Below are positions 11,618-21,217 of a DNA stretch of 64,000 nt, one piece after another. The notes beneath the pieces were generated by a model. The model saw nothing but the letters and a program-made list of their open reading frames with translations, searched no databases and had not been told where the DNA came from. Every line of letters starts with the position of its first letter. Within the stretch, counting starts at the first letter, position 1. Position numbers and translations under genes: made by a program. The DNA is from Hyphomicrobiales bacterium. Its GTDB lineage: Bacteria > Pseudomonadota > Alphaproteobacteria > Rhizobiales > Rhizobiaceae. The stretch spans positions 353,842-417,841 of the forward strand of contig UICE01000001.1 of NCBI GenBank assembly GCA_900471815.1. Direction: 5' to 3'.

Positions 11618-12106
11618 ATGGTATCAAAACGTCTCAGCCGCGAAGCTGGCCATCGCCGTAAATTTCTGGCCATTATTGATGAAACCCCTGAATGTGAGCG
11701 GGCGGTTGCTTATGCAGCCCGCCGTGCCAAGACCACTGGGGGTGTTTTGCTGCTCCTGTTTGTCATCGACTCAGCGGACTTTCAAGCGTTTCTCGGAGTT
11801 GAGCAAATCATGCGGGCCGAGGCTGAGGAAACCGCAAATTCCACGCTTAGCAAGTTTGCCGCCAGCGTTCGGGAAAGTATTGGCATAGAGTCTGAACTTG
11901 CCGTACGAGAGGGGATAACCTCAGAAGAGATCCAAAAACTCATCGAAGAAGATCAGGATATTGCCATCCTGGTTTTGGCTGCCGGTTCCGGCAAGGACGG
12001 CCCGGGGCCACTCGTTCAGTCATTAGCAGGTCGGGAAACCTTCTCTATTCCCGTGACCGTCGTGCCCTATAACCTCTCTGACGAAGATCTGGACGCTATT
12101 ACCTGA
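11618..12106 (+). CDS. Universal stress protein UspA family
   Basis: A 162-residue single-domain UspA-fold protein: beta-strand RKFLAIIDETPECERAV, then helices, and the C-terminal segment ILVLAAGSGKDGPGPLVQSLAG, where G-x2-G-x9-G resembles the ATP-binding loop. These cytoplasmic proteins accumulate under stress, and their biochemical role is often unclear. It lies 42 bases after trpS. The tail SDEDLDAIT is acidic. Function beyond family membership cannot be read from the sequence. Confidence 0.85.
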   Translation: MVSKRLSREAGHRRKFLAIIDETPECERAVAYAARRAKTTGGVLLLLFVIDSADFQAFLGVEQIMRAEAEETANSTLSKFAASVRESIGIESELAVREGITSEEIQKLIEEDQDIAILVLAAGSGKDGPGPLVQSLAGRETFSIPVTVVPYNLSDEDLDAIT

Positions 12107-12205
12107 CGGCATTCTTAAAACGTGATATAATCTTGACTTGAAGAGAATGGTTTAAAGGCCTATATGCTTTTTGAATAGTTCTAAACTAGGGACGCGAGAT
12201 ACGCC

Positions 12206-12784
12206 ATGTTTATCCAGACCGAAGCCACGCCTAATCCAGCAACATTGAAATTCTTGCCGGGAAAGGTGGTGCTTGAGGAAGGCACCGCTGATTTTCGGGA
12301 TGCAGCTACCGCAGGTGACGCGTCACCTCTCGCTGCCAAGATCTTTGCAGTTCGCGGCGTTTCCGGTGTATTCTTCGGATATGATTTTGTAACTGTGACT
12401 AAAACGGATGCGCCCGAATGGCAGCATTTGAAGCCGGCGATCCTCGGCGCCATCATGGAGCATTTCATGTCCGGCGCTCCAGTTATGGCGAATGTGACAG
12501 ATATTGCTGACAATGCTCAGCGTGAAACTGAAGGCGAGTTCTTCGACAGTGCCGACACCGAGATCGTTGATACGATCAAGGAATTATTGGAAACACGGGT
12601 TCGCCCCGCTGTCGCTCAAGATGGTGGCGATATTACATTTCGCGGCTTCGAAAATGGCACGGTGTTTCTCCACATGAAAGGCGCATGCTCAGGCTGCCCC
12701 TCTTCCACCGCAACGCTCAAGCACGGTATCCAGAACCTGCTGAAGCACTTCGTTCCGGAAGTTCAACAGGTCGAAGCTATCTGA
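12206..12784 (+). CDS. NifU/Nfu-type iron-sulfur cluster carrier
   Basis: A 192-residue Nfu scaffold protein that receives and delivers Fe-S clusters. The N-terminal Nfu_N domain begins MFIQTEATPNPATLKFLPG, as in mitochondrial and alphaproteobacterial NFU1. The C-terminal NifU domain contains VRPAVAQDGGDITF and the cluster-binding CxxC in GACSGCPSS near residue 160. A strong terminator follows the stop, which ends this plus-strand housekeeping block. Confidence 0.93.
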   Translation: MFIQTEATPNPATLKFLPGKVVLEEGTADFRDAATAGDASPLAAKIFAVRGVSGVFFGYDFVTVTKTDAPEWQHLKPAILGAIMEHFMSGAPVMANVTDIADNAQRETEGEFFDSADTEIVDTIKELLETRVRPAVAQDGGDITFRGFENGTVFLHMKGACSGCPSSTATLKHGIQNLLKHFVPEVQQVEAI

Positions 12785-12794
12785 TGTAAAGCTC

Positions 12795-12823
12795 GAAGCC
12801 CGCGCAAGCGGGCTTCTTCTTTA
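12795..12823 (+). terminator. Intrinsic terminator after the nfu gene
   Basis: A perfect 9-bp stem, GAAGCCCGC paired with GCGGGCTTC around a GCAA loop, is followed by TTCTTTAT. It separates the convergent nfu gene and xylG and may work in both directions. Confidence 0.85.
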
Positions 12824-12825
12824 TA

Positions 12826-13605
12826 TCAGTTAACGGCGCCTGGTCCAGGAATTGCTCCGGGTGGACATTTGCCCAAGATGATCATGCCGAGCACCTCATC
12901 CTCATTTACATCGCCGACCTTTGCGGTTCCGACGACCTGACCATTCTTCATCACCGCGACACGATCTGCGAGATGGAAGACGTCATGAATATCGTGGCTG
13001 ATAAGGAAAATGCCTATCCCTTCGCTCTTTAGCTGCTTGATTAGCTCGCCGACCTGCGCTGTTTCCTGCGGGCCAAGTGCTGCTGTTGGCTCATCCATGA
13101 TAAGTATGCGCGCGTTAAAGAGAATAGCTCTCGCAATTGCTACAGACTGACGCTGACCACCTGATAGGGCCTTGACCGGATCCTTAAAGCGTTGAAAGCG
13201 CGGGTTGAGACGCCCCATCACTTCTCTTGCACTGTGTTCCATCGCAACATCATCCAGCGTACCCCATGGCGTCATCAGTTCTCGCCCGAGATATAGATTG
13301 GCCGCCGTATCCACATTGTCGGCCAGTGCAAGGGTCTGGTAAATCGTCTCAATGCCGTAGGCTTTCGCGTCGCGCGGATTGTTGATCGTGGCCTCTTCGC
13401 CACTAACTTTGATCGTACCGCTATCCCGTTTGTAAGCGCCGGATAGAATTTTGATCAATGTCGATTTTCCGGCACCATTATGCCCAAGGAGAGCAACAAC
13501 TTCCCCCGGGAAAAGATCGATTGATGCGCCATCAACTGCACGGATACCTCCGAAGGCAATTGAGATATTTTCCATATCGATGAGAGCGGTTTGTTTGTTT
13601 GTCAT
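12826..13605 (-). CDS. xylG: Xylose ABC transporter, ATP-binding subunit
   Basis: A 259-residue ABC ATPase that powers sugar import with XylH and XylF. Walker A is GHNGAGKST (about residue 40), the signature is [14 protein letters not shown], Walker B is [12 protein letters not shown] and the switch is LISHDIHDV. Enterobacterial XylG has two fused ABC domains (about 510 residues). This protein has only one, like the FrcA-type ATPases of rhizobia, and presumably acts as a homodimer. ATG 13605 is selected because GAGGAGAAAATT immediately precedes it. The xylH stop is 15 bases upstream, so the two are one operon. Confidence 0.9.
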   Translation of the reverse strand: MTNKQTALIDMENISIAFGGIRAVDGASIDLFPGEVVALLGHNGAGKSTLIKILSGAYKRDSGTIKVSGEEATINNPRDAKAYGIETIYQTLALADNVDTAANLYLGRELMTPWGTLDDVAMEHSAREVMGRLNPRFQRFKDPVKALSGGQRQSVAIARAILFNARILIMDEPTAALGPQETAQVGELIKQLKSEGIGIFLISHDIHDVFHLADRVAVMKNGQVVGTAKVGDVNEDEVLGMIILGKCPPGAIPGPGAVN

Positions 13606-13619
13606 AATTTTCTCCTCCC

Positions 13620-14927
13620 TCAAGCGGTCCGACGGCGATAAATTGTATCAAGCCAAACTGCTATGACGAGCACCAGGCCAACAACGATATTCTGCAATGG
13701 AGTGTCGAGGCCCAACAAGACCATCCCGGAACTAAGCGATTGCATTAAAAGCGCTCCGATCATTGCCCCGGCAATCGTGCCCACACCGCCAGCCAATGAG
13801 GTGCCACCGATAACAGCGGCTGCAATCGTCAGCAATTCATCCAATGTACCTTGCGCGTTGGTGGCGGCGTTCAGGCGTGCCGTCGAGATGGCGCCGGCTA
13901 TCGCGCAGAGAATTCCCATAATGATAAAGATTTTCATCGTGACCCAACGCGTATTGATACCCGCAAGGTCGGCTGCTTCCGGGTTACCCCCCATTGCAAA
14001 AACGTAACGGCCAAAACGCGTGCGTGTTGTCACGAAAGTCATGATGATGCCTGTCGCCACCGCGATAAGGACTGGTACAGCAATGCCATGGGAAATAAAC
14101 AACCCACCTTCCGGGATCACAATGCTGTTTGCTTCCGCATATTTACGAACAATGCCTATGGGCCAGTAATAGGCATTTGCGACTGCGACAACGCCCAGCA
14201 CCAAACCACAAGCGACAAAGCCCATGAATATCTCCGCCCACACAGGGCGACGCGGGAAATTGAAACGTTTCCGCTGACGACGGCTATTAATGATCATGAC
14301 GACCAAAGCGACACAGGCGACCAAGCCGACAATCCAGCTCCACATCGCGCCAATTGATCCCTCGGGCCCACCGCCCATAAGGCGGAAAGTGGAGTCCATT
14401 GGCGCTACGGTTCTGCCGGAGGTTACCCACCACGCAGCACCACGCCAGACCAGAAGCCCGCCGAGCGTTACGATGAATGCAGGGACGCCCATAAATGCAA
14501 TGATAAAACCTTGAGCGGCGCCGATAATGGCACCCGTTAAAATACCAATGGCAAGGACTATCAGCCAAGTTGCTGAGTGTTCAAACCCCAGCAGTTTGGG
14601 TAGAAATTCTGCTTGCGTAACGCCCATGATCATGCCGACAAACCCCAATACCGAGCCGACTGACAGATCAATATTCCGCGTAACAATGATGAGAACCATG
14701 CCAGTTGCCATGACAGCCACCGACGAAGTTTGCACGGAAAGGTTCCAGAGATTTCGCGGGGTCAGAAACTGGCCACCAGACAGGAACTGGAAAGCCACCC
14801 AGATGATCACCAGCGCCCCTATCATACCAAGGAGCCGCGTATCGAGTTCCGTCGCTTTGAAGAAACGGGCAACAACACTCAGTTCAGAAGCGCGAGCGCG
14901 GTCAAGGCTAATAGCCGGATCACTCAT
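13620..14927 (-). CDS. xylH: Xylose ABC transporter, permease
   Basis: A 435-residue inner-membrane permease of the BPD_transp_2 (ribose/xylose) family with about 10-12 hydrophobic helices. Typical stretches are [16 protein letters not shown] near the N-terminus, [18 protein letters not shown] and [20 protein letters not shown]. It is longer than RbsC-type permeases because of a central loop, as in other XylH proteins. It stands between xylF and xylG on the minus strand. A hairpin in the gap before it probably lowers its expression relative to the binding protein. Confidence 0.92.
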   Translation of the reverse strand: MSDPAISLDRARASELSVVARFFKATELDTRLLGMIGALVIIWVAFQFLSGGQFLTPRNLWNLSVQTSSVAVMATGMVLIIVTRNIDLSVGSVLGFVGMIMGVTQAEFLPKLLGFEHSATWLIVLAIGILTGAIIGAAQGFIIAFMGVPAFIVTLGGLLVWRGAAWWVTSGRTVAPMDSTFRLMGGGPEGSIGAMWSWIVGLVACVALVVMIINSRRQRKRFNFPRRPVWAEIFMGFVACGLVLGVVAVANAYYWPIGIVRKYAEANSIVIPEGGLFISHGIAVPVLIAVATGIIMTFVTTRTRFGRYVFAMGGNPEAADLAGINTRWVTMKIFIIMGILCAIAGAISTARLNAATNAQGTLDELLTIAAAVIGGTSLAGGVGTIAGAMIGALLMQSLSSGMVLLGLDTPLQNIVVGLVLVIAVWLDTIYRRRTA

Positions 14928-14954
14928 GAAATTTCTCCCAGTTATCTTGTTTGA

Positions 14955-14983
14955 ACGCCGCCGACCCGGAGGATCAGCGGCGT
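14955..14983 (-). terminator. Intercistronic hairpin between xylF and xylH
   Basis: ACGCCGC at one side pairs with GCGGCGT at the other around GATCC/GGGTC-like inner pairs. There is no T-run after it. Such hairpins between a binding-protein gene and its permease gene commonly stabilise the upstream message or cause partial termination. Confidence 0.5.
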
Positions 14984-15008
14984 CAAATTTCAGGATATCT
15001 TGATCAAA

Positions 15009-16052
15009 CTATTTGCAAGCTGCCACTGCATCGGCTTTTACGCCTTGGCATACGACGTCTTTCGTGACCCAGCCGGCGTCAATGACAACACCCAGATTGT
15101 CCTTGGTAACCGGAACTGGTGTCAGAAACACTGCATTGACCTCAACCTTGTTGGCACCGCCAGCAAACTTCTGGACGTTTGGAATTTCTTCCATCTTTTT
15201 GCCATCAGCCAATGCCGCCGCGATGTCTGCAGCTTCTTTGCCAAGTTCACGCGAGTCTTTCCAGATTGTCACTGTCTGCGTGCCTAGAGCGACACGATTA
15301 AGCGCAGCGAAATCGGCATCCTGACCTGAAACCGGCACGGATCCGGCTAGACCCTGAGCCTGGAGCGCCGCGATGGCACCGCCAGCCGTTCCGTCATTGG
15401 CAGCAACAACAGCGTCAATCTTGTTGTCGTTGGCAGTAAGAAACTGCTCCATGTTCTTCTGCGCGTTGGCCGGCAGCCAGCCATCTGTATAAGCCTCACC
15501 GACATTCTTGATCTTACCGGAATCGATAGCATCTTTGAGTACTTCCTGTGCGCCGGCGAAGAGGAAGTCAGCATTAGGATCGGCCGAGCTGCCCTTGATG
15601 AAGGCATAGTTGCCTTCTGGCTTTACAGCCAATACGCCGCGAGCCTGCATGCGTCCAACTTCCTTGTTGTCGAACGTGACATAGAACGCATCTTTATTTT
15701 CAATCAAACGGTCATAACCCACAACAGGAATGCCTTCAGCGACAGCTTTTTCTACCGCTGGACCAATTGCGCTGGAATCCTGTGCCAAGATGATCAAGGC
15801 ATTGGCGCCCTGCGAAATCAGGCTTTCTACGTCGGTTAACTGTTTTGCCGCAGACGACTGCGCATCGGCAGAAATGTACTTGTCACCATTTGCCTCGAGA
15901 GCCTTCTTGATGGCAGCTTCATCGGTCTTCCAACGCTCTTCCTGGAAGTTCGACCAAGAAACGCCGATGATCTTGTCCTTCGCCAAAACAGGTCCTGCAA
16001 ACGAGACAGCTAGAATCGTTGCCCCCGCCAATGCGGCCGCATATTTCTTCAT
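15009..16052 (-). CDS. xylF: D-xylose-binding periplasmic protein
   Basis: A 347-residue periplasmic sugar-binding protein of the pentose/hexose type-I fold. The signal peptide [20 protein letters not shown] is followed by PVLA and cleavage before KDK. The mature part shows [33 protein letters not shown] and [21 protein letters not shown], as in XylF proteins. ATG 16052 is chosen because GGGAGGGTTATC stands directly before it; an in-frame ATG further upstream at 16103 would spoil the signal peptide. It is the first gene of the transporter operon and faces xylR. Confidence 0.93.
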   Translation of the reverse strand: MKKYAAALAGATILAVSFAGPVLAKDKIIGVSWSNFQEERWKTDEAAIKKALEANGDKYISADAQSSAAKQLTDVESLISQGANALIILAQDSSAIGPAVEKAVAEGIPVVGYDRLIENKDAFYVTFDNKEVGRMQARGVLAVKPEGNYAFIKGSSADPNADFLFAGAQEVLKDAIDSGKIKNVGEAYTDGWLPANAQKNMEQFLTANDNKIDAVVAANDGTAGGAIAALQAQGLAGSVPVSGQDADFAALNRVALGTQTVTIWKDSRELGKEAADIAAALADGKKMEEIPNVQKFAGGANKVEVNAVFLTPVPVTKDNLGVVIDAGWVTKDVVCQGVKADAVAACK

Positions 16053-16124
16053 GATAACCCTCCCAGTGCCTTTAGCACGCTGACTATTTATTGCTGGCTT
16101 CACCTCCGCCCAGCAATTAAACCT

Positions 16125-16150
16125 CTTTATTTCGAGGCTCGAAAAAAATA
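16125..16150. promoter_or_regulatory. Probable XylR operator 1 (xylF side)
   Basis: A 15-bp palindrome TTTCGAGGCTCGAAA (16130-16144) lies within an A/T-rich surround, the layout typical of ROK-family operators (T-rich arm, CG-centred core, A-rich arm). It stands 77 bases upstream of xylF. Assignment to XylR is inferred from position. Confidence 0.55.
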
Positions 16151-16215
16151 GTGACTTAAAACTAATTCCGTGTCAACTTGGTTTTTGAAGACGCAAGTCA
16201 TTGCACTGCAACAAC

Positions 16216-16236
16216 TTTTTTGCGTCGCACAAAAAA
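16216..16236. promoter_or_regulatory. Probable XylR operator 2 (xylR side)
   Basis: TTTTTTG and CAAAAAA form a 7-bp inverted repeat separated by CGTCGCA, ending 20 bases before the xylR start codon. Together with the palindrome at 16130 it would let the regulator control both divergent transcripts. Confidence 0.45.
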
Positions 16237-16256
16237 AGATTTCGGGAGGAAGTCAT

Positions 16257-17501
16257 TTGTTGCTGGATGAGATTGCGCGACCGGACGATGTCCGCCGTCA
16301 GAATCGGCGGCTTATATTGGGGTCCATACGACAGCATGAGCATTTATCCAGAACCGACATCGTGGCCCATACGGGGCTAAGTCCATCGACGGTTTCAGCC
16401 ATTACTACGGCCCTTATAGCCGAAGGTATTATTGGCGAAAACCGCGGCGGCGACCCGGCTGAAACGAAGCGGGGACGACCTCAAATAGCCTTGGCTTTAA
16501 ACCCTGAAATCGCAACAGTCGCTACGGTGGAACTCGCGCTCAACCTTATCCATGTCGTGCTGTTCGACTATACCGGCCAAGTCACTGCGGAGCAGTTTCG
16601 TCATTTACCCACTTTAGAAGCGACAACCGGCGAGTTGATCGCAACTGTCTCATCCATGCTTGATGAGTTAATCGAAAACAGCCCGAAGAATGCTGGTCCC
16701 CTGCTCCACATCTCAATGGGTGTGCAGGGCGTCACAGACGCTGCAAGCTCTGCGATGCTTTGGTCTCCCATTACGCCTGACACAAATATCGCATTCGGCA
16801 ATGCTCTTTCGCAGCGCTATGGAGTGGGTGTAGCAGTTACCAATGATTGCAACATGATAGCGGAAGCTCTGCGCTGGACTGACCCTCAAAATTATACCGA
16901 GGATTTTGCTGCTATTTTGCTTTCTCACGGCATCGGTATGGGCCTTTATTTGAAAGGAAAACCCTTTGTCGGCGCCTACTCCTCCGCATCGGAGTTCGGG
17001 CATATGTTGCATGTCCCCAACGGAGCGCTATGCCGGTGCGGGCGGCACGGATGTATTGAAGCCTATGCCAGCGACTATGCCATTTTGAGAAACATCGCTG
17101 ACGAAGATGAAAAAGCACAACCTATACAGGGCGTCGACGCCGCAAGTTTCAACAAGGTTGCCGACATTGCACGGGCAAAGGATGGTCCGGAACGTGCGGC
17201 CTTCGCCAAAGCAGGACAGGCAATCGGTTCAGGACTACGCAGCCTTTTTTCGCTGATTGACCCCGTTCCCGTTGCGCTGGTTGGCCCGGGCGCAGGTGTT
17301 TTCGATCTTCTTGAAAAGGATTTGCGCGCCATCATTTCGGGAACATCCGGCTGGGGCGCGACAGAGGACCTCAATATTCGCTGCTATCCTGATGAACACC
17401 CGCTTATTTTACAAGGATGCATGATGACATCCCTGCTTCATCTCGATACGCACATTTTTGCCCCCGGAGATGCCCCGGTCAAACGGGCAATTTCAGCATA
17501 G
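16257..17501 (+). CDS. xylR: ROK-family transcriptional regulator of xylose genes
   Basis: A 414-residue repressor-type protein with an N-terminal winged helix (residues about 12-65, with RTDIVAHTGLSPSTVSAIT) and a C-terminal ROK sugar-sensing domain. The ROK zinc motif is visible as CRCGRHGCIEAYAS. I place the start at TTG 16257 because GGGAGGA lies 6 bases before it. The frame stays open upstream to a GTG at 16170, but that extension has no ribosome binding site and covers the operator region. It is transcribed away from xylF and is followed after 15 bases by xylB, so it should sense xylose and regulate both arms. Confidence 0.88.
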   Translation: MLLDEIARPDDVRRQNRRLILGSIRQHEHLSRTDIVAHTGLSPSTVSAITTALIAEGIIGENRGGDPAETKRGRPQIALALNPEIATVATVELALNLIHVVLFDYTGQVTAEQFRHLPTLEATTGELIATVSSMLDELIENSPKNAGPLLHISMGVQGVTDAASSAMLWSPITPDTNIAFGNALSQRYGVGVAVTNDCNMIAEALRWTDPQNYTEDFAAILLSHGIGMGLYLKGKPFVGAYSSASEFGHMLHVPNGALCRCGRHGCIEAYASDYAILRNIADEDEKAQPIQGVDAASFNKVADIARAKDGPERAAFAKAGQAIGSGLRSLFSLIDPVPVALVGPGAGVFDLLEKDLRAIISGTSGWGATEDLNIRCYPDEHPLILQGCMMTSLLHLDTHIFAPGDAPVKRAISA

Positions 17502-17516
17502 TTCAGGAGAAATCTT

Positions 17517-18971
17517 ATGTATCTCGGTCTCGATCTCGGCACATCAGGTGTCAAGGCGTTATTGATTGACGATGAACAGCGGATCATAGCTTCCGGCAAT
17601 GGATCGCTGGAAGTCACGCGGCCCCACTCCGGCTGGTCAGAGCAAGACCCTGAGCACTGGATCAGAGCAACAGAACACGCTGTACAGGAACTGCGTGCCA
17701 GTCATGGCAAGGAACTTGCTGCCGTAAAGGGCATCGGTCTTTCGGGTCAAATGCACGGCGCAACGCTACTCGACGCCAATGATCAGGTGTTACGCCCATG
17801 TATGCTTTGGAACGATACACGAAGCCATAAAGAAGCAAGCACGCTTGATGCAGATCCGAGATTCAGGGCGCTCACGGGCAATATTGTTTTCCCCGGCTTT
17901 ACGGCGCCAAAAGTGGACTGGGTTAGAAACAATGAGCCAGATATCTTCAGTAAAACCCGCCATATTCTTTTACCAAAAGACTATTTGCGCCTTTGGTTGA
18001 CGGGCGAGTACGTCTCGGAAATGTCGGACGCTGCGGGCACATCCTGGTTGGACGTTGGTAAGCGCGCTTGGTCGCAAGAACTTTTGGCCGCCACAGAACT
18101 AAGTCTCGATCATATGCCGTCGCTGGTGGAAGGCACTGATGTTTCCGGCACATTAAAATCCGATATTGCTTCGCGTTGGGGAATGAAAAGTAACGTCGTT
18201 GTTGCTGGTGGAGCCGGCGACAATGCAGCATCCGCATGTGGCATGGGAACTGTTGGCGAGGGTCACGCTTTCATTTCTCTAGGCACGTCCGGTGTGCTTT
18301 TTGCCACAAACAATGCCTATTTGCCCAATCCGGAAAGTGCCGTGCATACGTTTTGCCATGCATTGCCGAATACATGGCATCAGATGGGGGTAATTCTGTC
18401 GGCTACCGACGCGTTGAACTGGTATGCCGGGATAACCTCGCGCAATGCAGCTGAGCTCACAAACGAGCTTGGGCCAGATTTACGGGAACCATCAGGCGTC
18501 ACGTTCCTTCCCTATCTTTCCGGCGAGCGCACTCCGCTTAACGACTCCTCTATTCGCGGGTCGTTTTATGGGTTGGAGCACGCAAGTGACCGCGCAGTAT
18601 TGACACAAGCCGTTCTGGAAGGTGTGGCCTTCGCATTTCGCGACTGTTCGCGTGCATTGGCGGCGGCGGGCACACAGCTTGAACGCGTTACGGCTGTCGG
18701 CGGCGGCTCGCGCTCAACCTATTGGTTGAAAACCATAGCGACGGCGCTCAATATCCCAGTTGACGTGCCAGCAGACGGCGATTTCGGCGCAGCTTTCGGG
18801 GCAGCGCGTCTCGGATTGATCGCCGCCGAGCAAGTTAACCCACGTGAAATATGCGTCGCGCCTTCAACCGCCGCGACCATCGAGCCAGAAACAAAACTGA
18901 CCGCTCAATTTGATGCGGCCTATCATCGTTATCATAATCTATATCCAGCATTAAAAGGAGTTCAGCCATGA
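17517..18971 (+). CDS. xylB: Xylulokinase
   Basis: A 484-residue FGGY-family kinase that phosphorylates D-xylulose to xylulose 5-phosphate. The N-terminus [19 protein letters not shown] carries the phosphate-1 loop. [11 protein letters not shown] (with the family's QMHG) and the C-terminal [20 protein letters not shown] are characteristic. It begins 15 bases after xylR with AGGAGAAATCTT as ribosome binding site, and its TGA overlaps the xylA start as ATGA. Confidence 0.95.
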   Translation: MYLGLDLGTSGVKALLIDDEQRIIASGNGSLEVTRPHSGWSEQDPEHWIRATEHAVQELRASHGKELAAVKGIGLSGQMHGATLLDANDQVLRPCMLWNDTRSHKEASTLDADPRFRALTGNIVFPGFTAPKVDWVRNNEPDIFSKTRHILLPKDYLRLWLTGEYVSEMSDAAGTSWLDVGKRAWSQELLAATELSLDHMPSLVEGTDVSGTLKSDIASRWGMKSNVVVAGGAGDNAASACGMGTVGEGHAFISLGTSGVLFATNNAYLPNPESAVHTFCHALPNTWHQMGVILSATDALNWYAGITSRNAAELTNELGPDLREPSGVTFLPYLSGERTPLNDSSIRGSFYGLEHASDRAVLTQAVLEGVAFAFRDCSRALAAAGTQLERVTAVGGGSRSTYWLKTIATALNIPVDVPADGDFGAAFGAARLGLIAAEQVNPREICVAPSTAATIEPETKLTAQFDAAYHRYHNLYPALKGVQP

Positions 18972-20278
18972 ACAGCGGATTTTTCGGCGACACCAAACCA
19001 GTCAAATATGAGGGGCCGGACAGCACAAATCCGCTAGCCTACCGCTTCTACAATGCGGATGAAGTGGTTTTGGGGAAACGCCTTGAAGACCATTTGCGTT
19101 TTGCCGTTGCCTATTGGCACTCCTTTGTCTGGCCGGGCGGCGATCCGTTTGGTGGGCAGACATTTGAGCGCCCCTGGTTTAATGAGACCATGGAAGGAGC
19201 AAAACTGAAAGCAGATGTTGCCTTCGAAATGTTCTCGATTCTGGGCGCACCTTATTTCTGTTTCCACGATGCCGATGTGCGCCCGGAAGGCGATACACTT
19301 GCAGAAAGCAACAAGCGCCTCCATGAAATAGCGGACTATTTTGCCGGGAAGATGGAGAAAACAGGAACAAAGCTTCTCTGGGGCACAGCTAACCTCTTTT
19401 CCAACCGCCGTTATATGTCAGGTGCCGCAACCAATCCCGATCCAGACGTATTCGCCTATGCCGCCGCAACGGTGAAAACCTGCATCGACGTTACGCAGAA
19501 GCTCAAGGGCGAAAACTACGTTCTCTGGGGCGGTCGCGAAGGCTACGAAACGCTGCTGAATACCGATATGAAGCGCGAACTCGACCAGATGGGACGTTTC
19601 CTGAGCCTTGTCGTCGATTATAAGCATAAGATTGGCTTCAAGGGCGCCATCCTTATTGAACCGAAGCCACAAGAGCCGACCAAACATCAGTACGACTATG
19701 ACGCGGCAACTGTTTACGGCTTCCTCAAGCGCTTCGGTCTTGAAAATGAAGTGAAGGTCAATCTGGAGCAGGGTCATGCCATTCTTGCAGGCCATTCCTT
19801 TGAGCATGAACTTGCGACTGCCTCGGCTCTGGGCATCTTCGGTTCAATCGATATGAACCGTAATGACTATCAGTCCGGCTGGGATACAGACCAGTTCCCT
19901 AACAACGTTCCGGAAGTTGCGCTGGCATATTTTGAAATTCTCAAAGCAGGAGGATTTACGTCGGGTGGCACGAATTTCGACTCGAAATTGCGCCGCCAGT
20001 CACTTGATCCGCGGGATTTGTTGATTGCTCATATTGGCGGCATGGACACTTGCGCTCGTGGCCTCAAGGCAGCAGCAAAGATGATCGAAGACAAGGTGCT
20101 GACAGGGTTTGTCGATGAGCGTTATGCTGGCTGGTCAAAGCCGGAAGCCCAGCAAATGCTTTCGGGCAAGCTTTCGCTTGAGGACATTGCGAAAAAGGTT
20201 GAGGGTTCAGGACTGCAGCCGCAACCGCGCTCCGGACGTCAGGAATATTTGGAAAATGTAGTCAATCGCTACGTTTAA
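18968..20278 (+). CDS. xylA: Xylose isomerase
   Basis: A 436-residue class II xylose isomerase converting D-xylose to D-xylulose with two divalent metals. Visible signature segments are [17 protein letters not shown] (catalytic His), [16 protein letters not shown] and [20 protein letters not shown], the last holding metal ligands. Translation is coupled to xylB through ATGA. The coding region ends just before a strong bidirectional terminator. Confidence 0.97.
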   Translation: MNSGFFGDTKPVKYEGPDSTNPLAYRFYNADEVVLGKRLEDHLRFAVAYWHSFVWPGGDPFGGQTFERPWFNETMEGAKLKADVAFEMFSILGAPYFCFHDADVRPEGDTLAESNKRLHEIADYFAGKMEKTGTKLLWGTANLFSNRRYMSGAATNPDPDVFAYAAATVKTCIDVTQKLKGENYVLWGGREGYETLLNTDMKRELDQMGRFLSLVVDYKHKIGFKGAILIEPKPQEPTKHQYDYDAATVYGFLKRFGLENEVKVNLEQGHAILAGHSFEHELATASALGIFGSIDMNRNDYQSGWDTDQFPNNVPEVALAYFEILKAGGFTSGGTNFDSKLRRQSLDPRDLLIAHIGGMDTCARGLKAAAKMIEDKVLTGFVDERYAGWSKPEAQQMLSGKLSLEDIAKKVEGSGLQPQPRSGRQEYLENVVNRYV

Positions 20279-20304
20279 ACCACCAAAGATAAAAGCCACG
20301 TCTA

Positions 20305-20336
20305 ATAAACAAGCTCTCATATGAGAGCTTGTTTAT
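20305..20336. terminator. Bidirectional terminator between xylA and the SDR gene
   Basis: A perfect 16-bp inverted repeat, ATAAACAAGCTCTCAT and its complement, has T-rich flanks on both strands. It sits between two convergent genes and should stop both transcripts. Confidence 0.88.
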
Positions 20337-20345
20337 CCTTTAGAA

Positions 20346-21095
20346 TCAAACGTGTTGGCCACCATTGATGTGTATTTCCGAGCCGGTGACATAAGATGAC
20401 GCCTCGGAACAGAGGAAGAAGATCGTTTCGGCAACTTCGGCTGTTTTGCCAAGCCTGCGAAGCGGCAAATGCTCCACCAGCTTGTCGGTTCCGGGAGAGA
20501 GAATTGCCGTATCGATCTCGCCAGGCGCGATGGCATTGACTCGAATTCCGTGGGGACCGAAGTCGGATGCCATTTCGCGGGTCAATGACGCCAAAGCTGC
20601 CTTGGATGTAGCATAGGCTGTACCTGCAAATGGATGTACGCGACTGCCAGCAATTGATGTCACGTTCACCACAGAACCTTTTGCAGTGGCCAACTCATTG
20701 AACAGGCCACGCGCCAGCATGATTGGGGCAAAGAAATTTACCTGGAACACGCTCATCCAGGTCTGCATTGGCGTTTCAATGGAATCGAGACGATTACCCG
20801 AGCCATTCTTTGGTGAAATACCCGCATTGTTGACTAGGGCGTTAAGCATCCCGCCTTCGACCTTAAGCCGCTGCCTGATCTCCGACACCGCATGATCTAC
20901 ATCAGCAGGATCAGCAAGATCGACCTTGATATGATCGTCTGGACCAGCAGGCCAAGGGCAGTTGTCATCGAAACTCTGGCGAGAGCAGGTGATAACGCGC
21001 CAACCTGCACGCGAAAAACGCTTAACAGTTGCGTGGCCAATACCGCGGCTTGCGCCGGTCAGTACAAGGACCTTGCGAGGTTCTTTTTCACTCAT
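20346..21095 (-). CDS. Short-chain dehydrogenase/reductase
   Basis: A 249-residue NAD(P)-dependent oxidoreductase with a Rossmann fold. The cofactor loop is TGASRGIG, NNAGIS follows, and the catalytic set is Ser in VTSIAGS with YATSK. The C-terminal GSEIHINGGQHV is usual for the family. ATG 21095 is preferred because ACGGAGAATTTCTC precedes it. Close to xylose genes and glpK, it may act on a sugar or polyol, but the substrate is not determined. Ring-reduction and keto-acyl reductases have the same appearance. Confidence 0.85.
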   Translation of the reverse strand: MSEKEPRKVLVLTGASRGIGHATVKRFSRAGWRVITCSRQSFDDNCPWPAGPDDHIKVDLADPADVDHAVSEIRQRLKVEGGMLNALVNNAGISPKNGSGNRLDSIETPMQTWMSVFQVNFFAPIMLARGLFNELATAKGSVVNVTSIAGSRVHPFAGTAYATSKAALASLTREMASDFGPHGIRVNAIAPGEIDTAILSPGTDKLVEHLPLRRLGKTAEVAETIFFLCSEASSYVTGSEIHINGGQHV

Positions 21096-21217
21096 GAGAA
21101 ATTCTCCGTTGGAGACTCCATAGCCGATCAGCAGTTGAATATCGAGGCATAACATTCGCGGCGTTATTGATCCCGTTGAACGAAATCAATAACGTCGTTC
21201 AAAACGCGGGAGGAAGC

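Noticed and set aside
13663..15324. Several plus-strand open frames opposite xylH and xylF
   Set aside because: They are antisense shadows of well supported transporter genes and show no family features.
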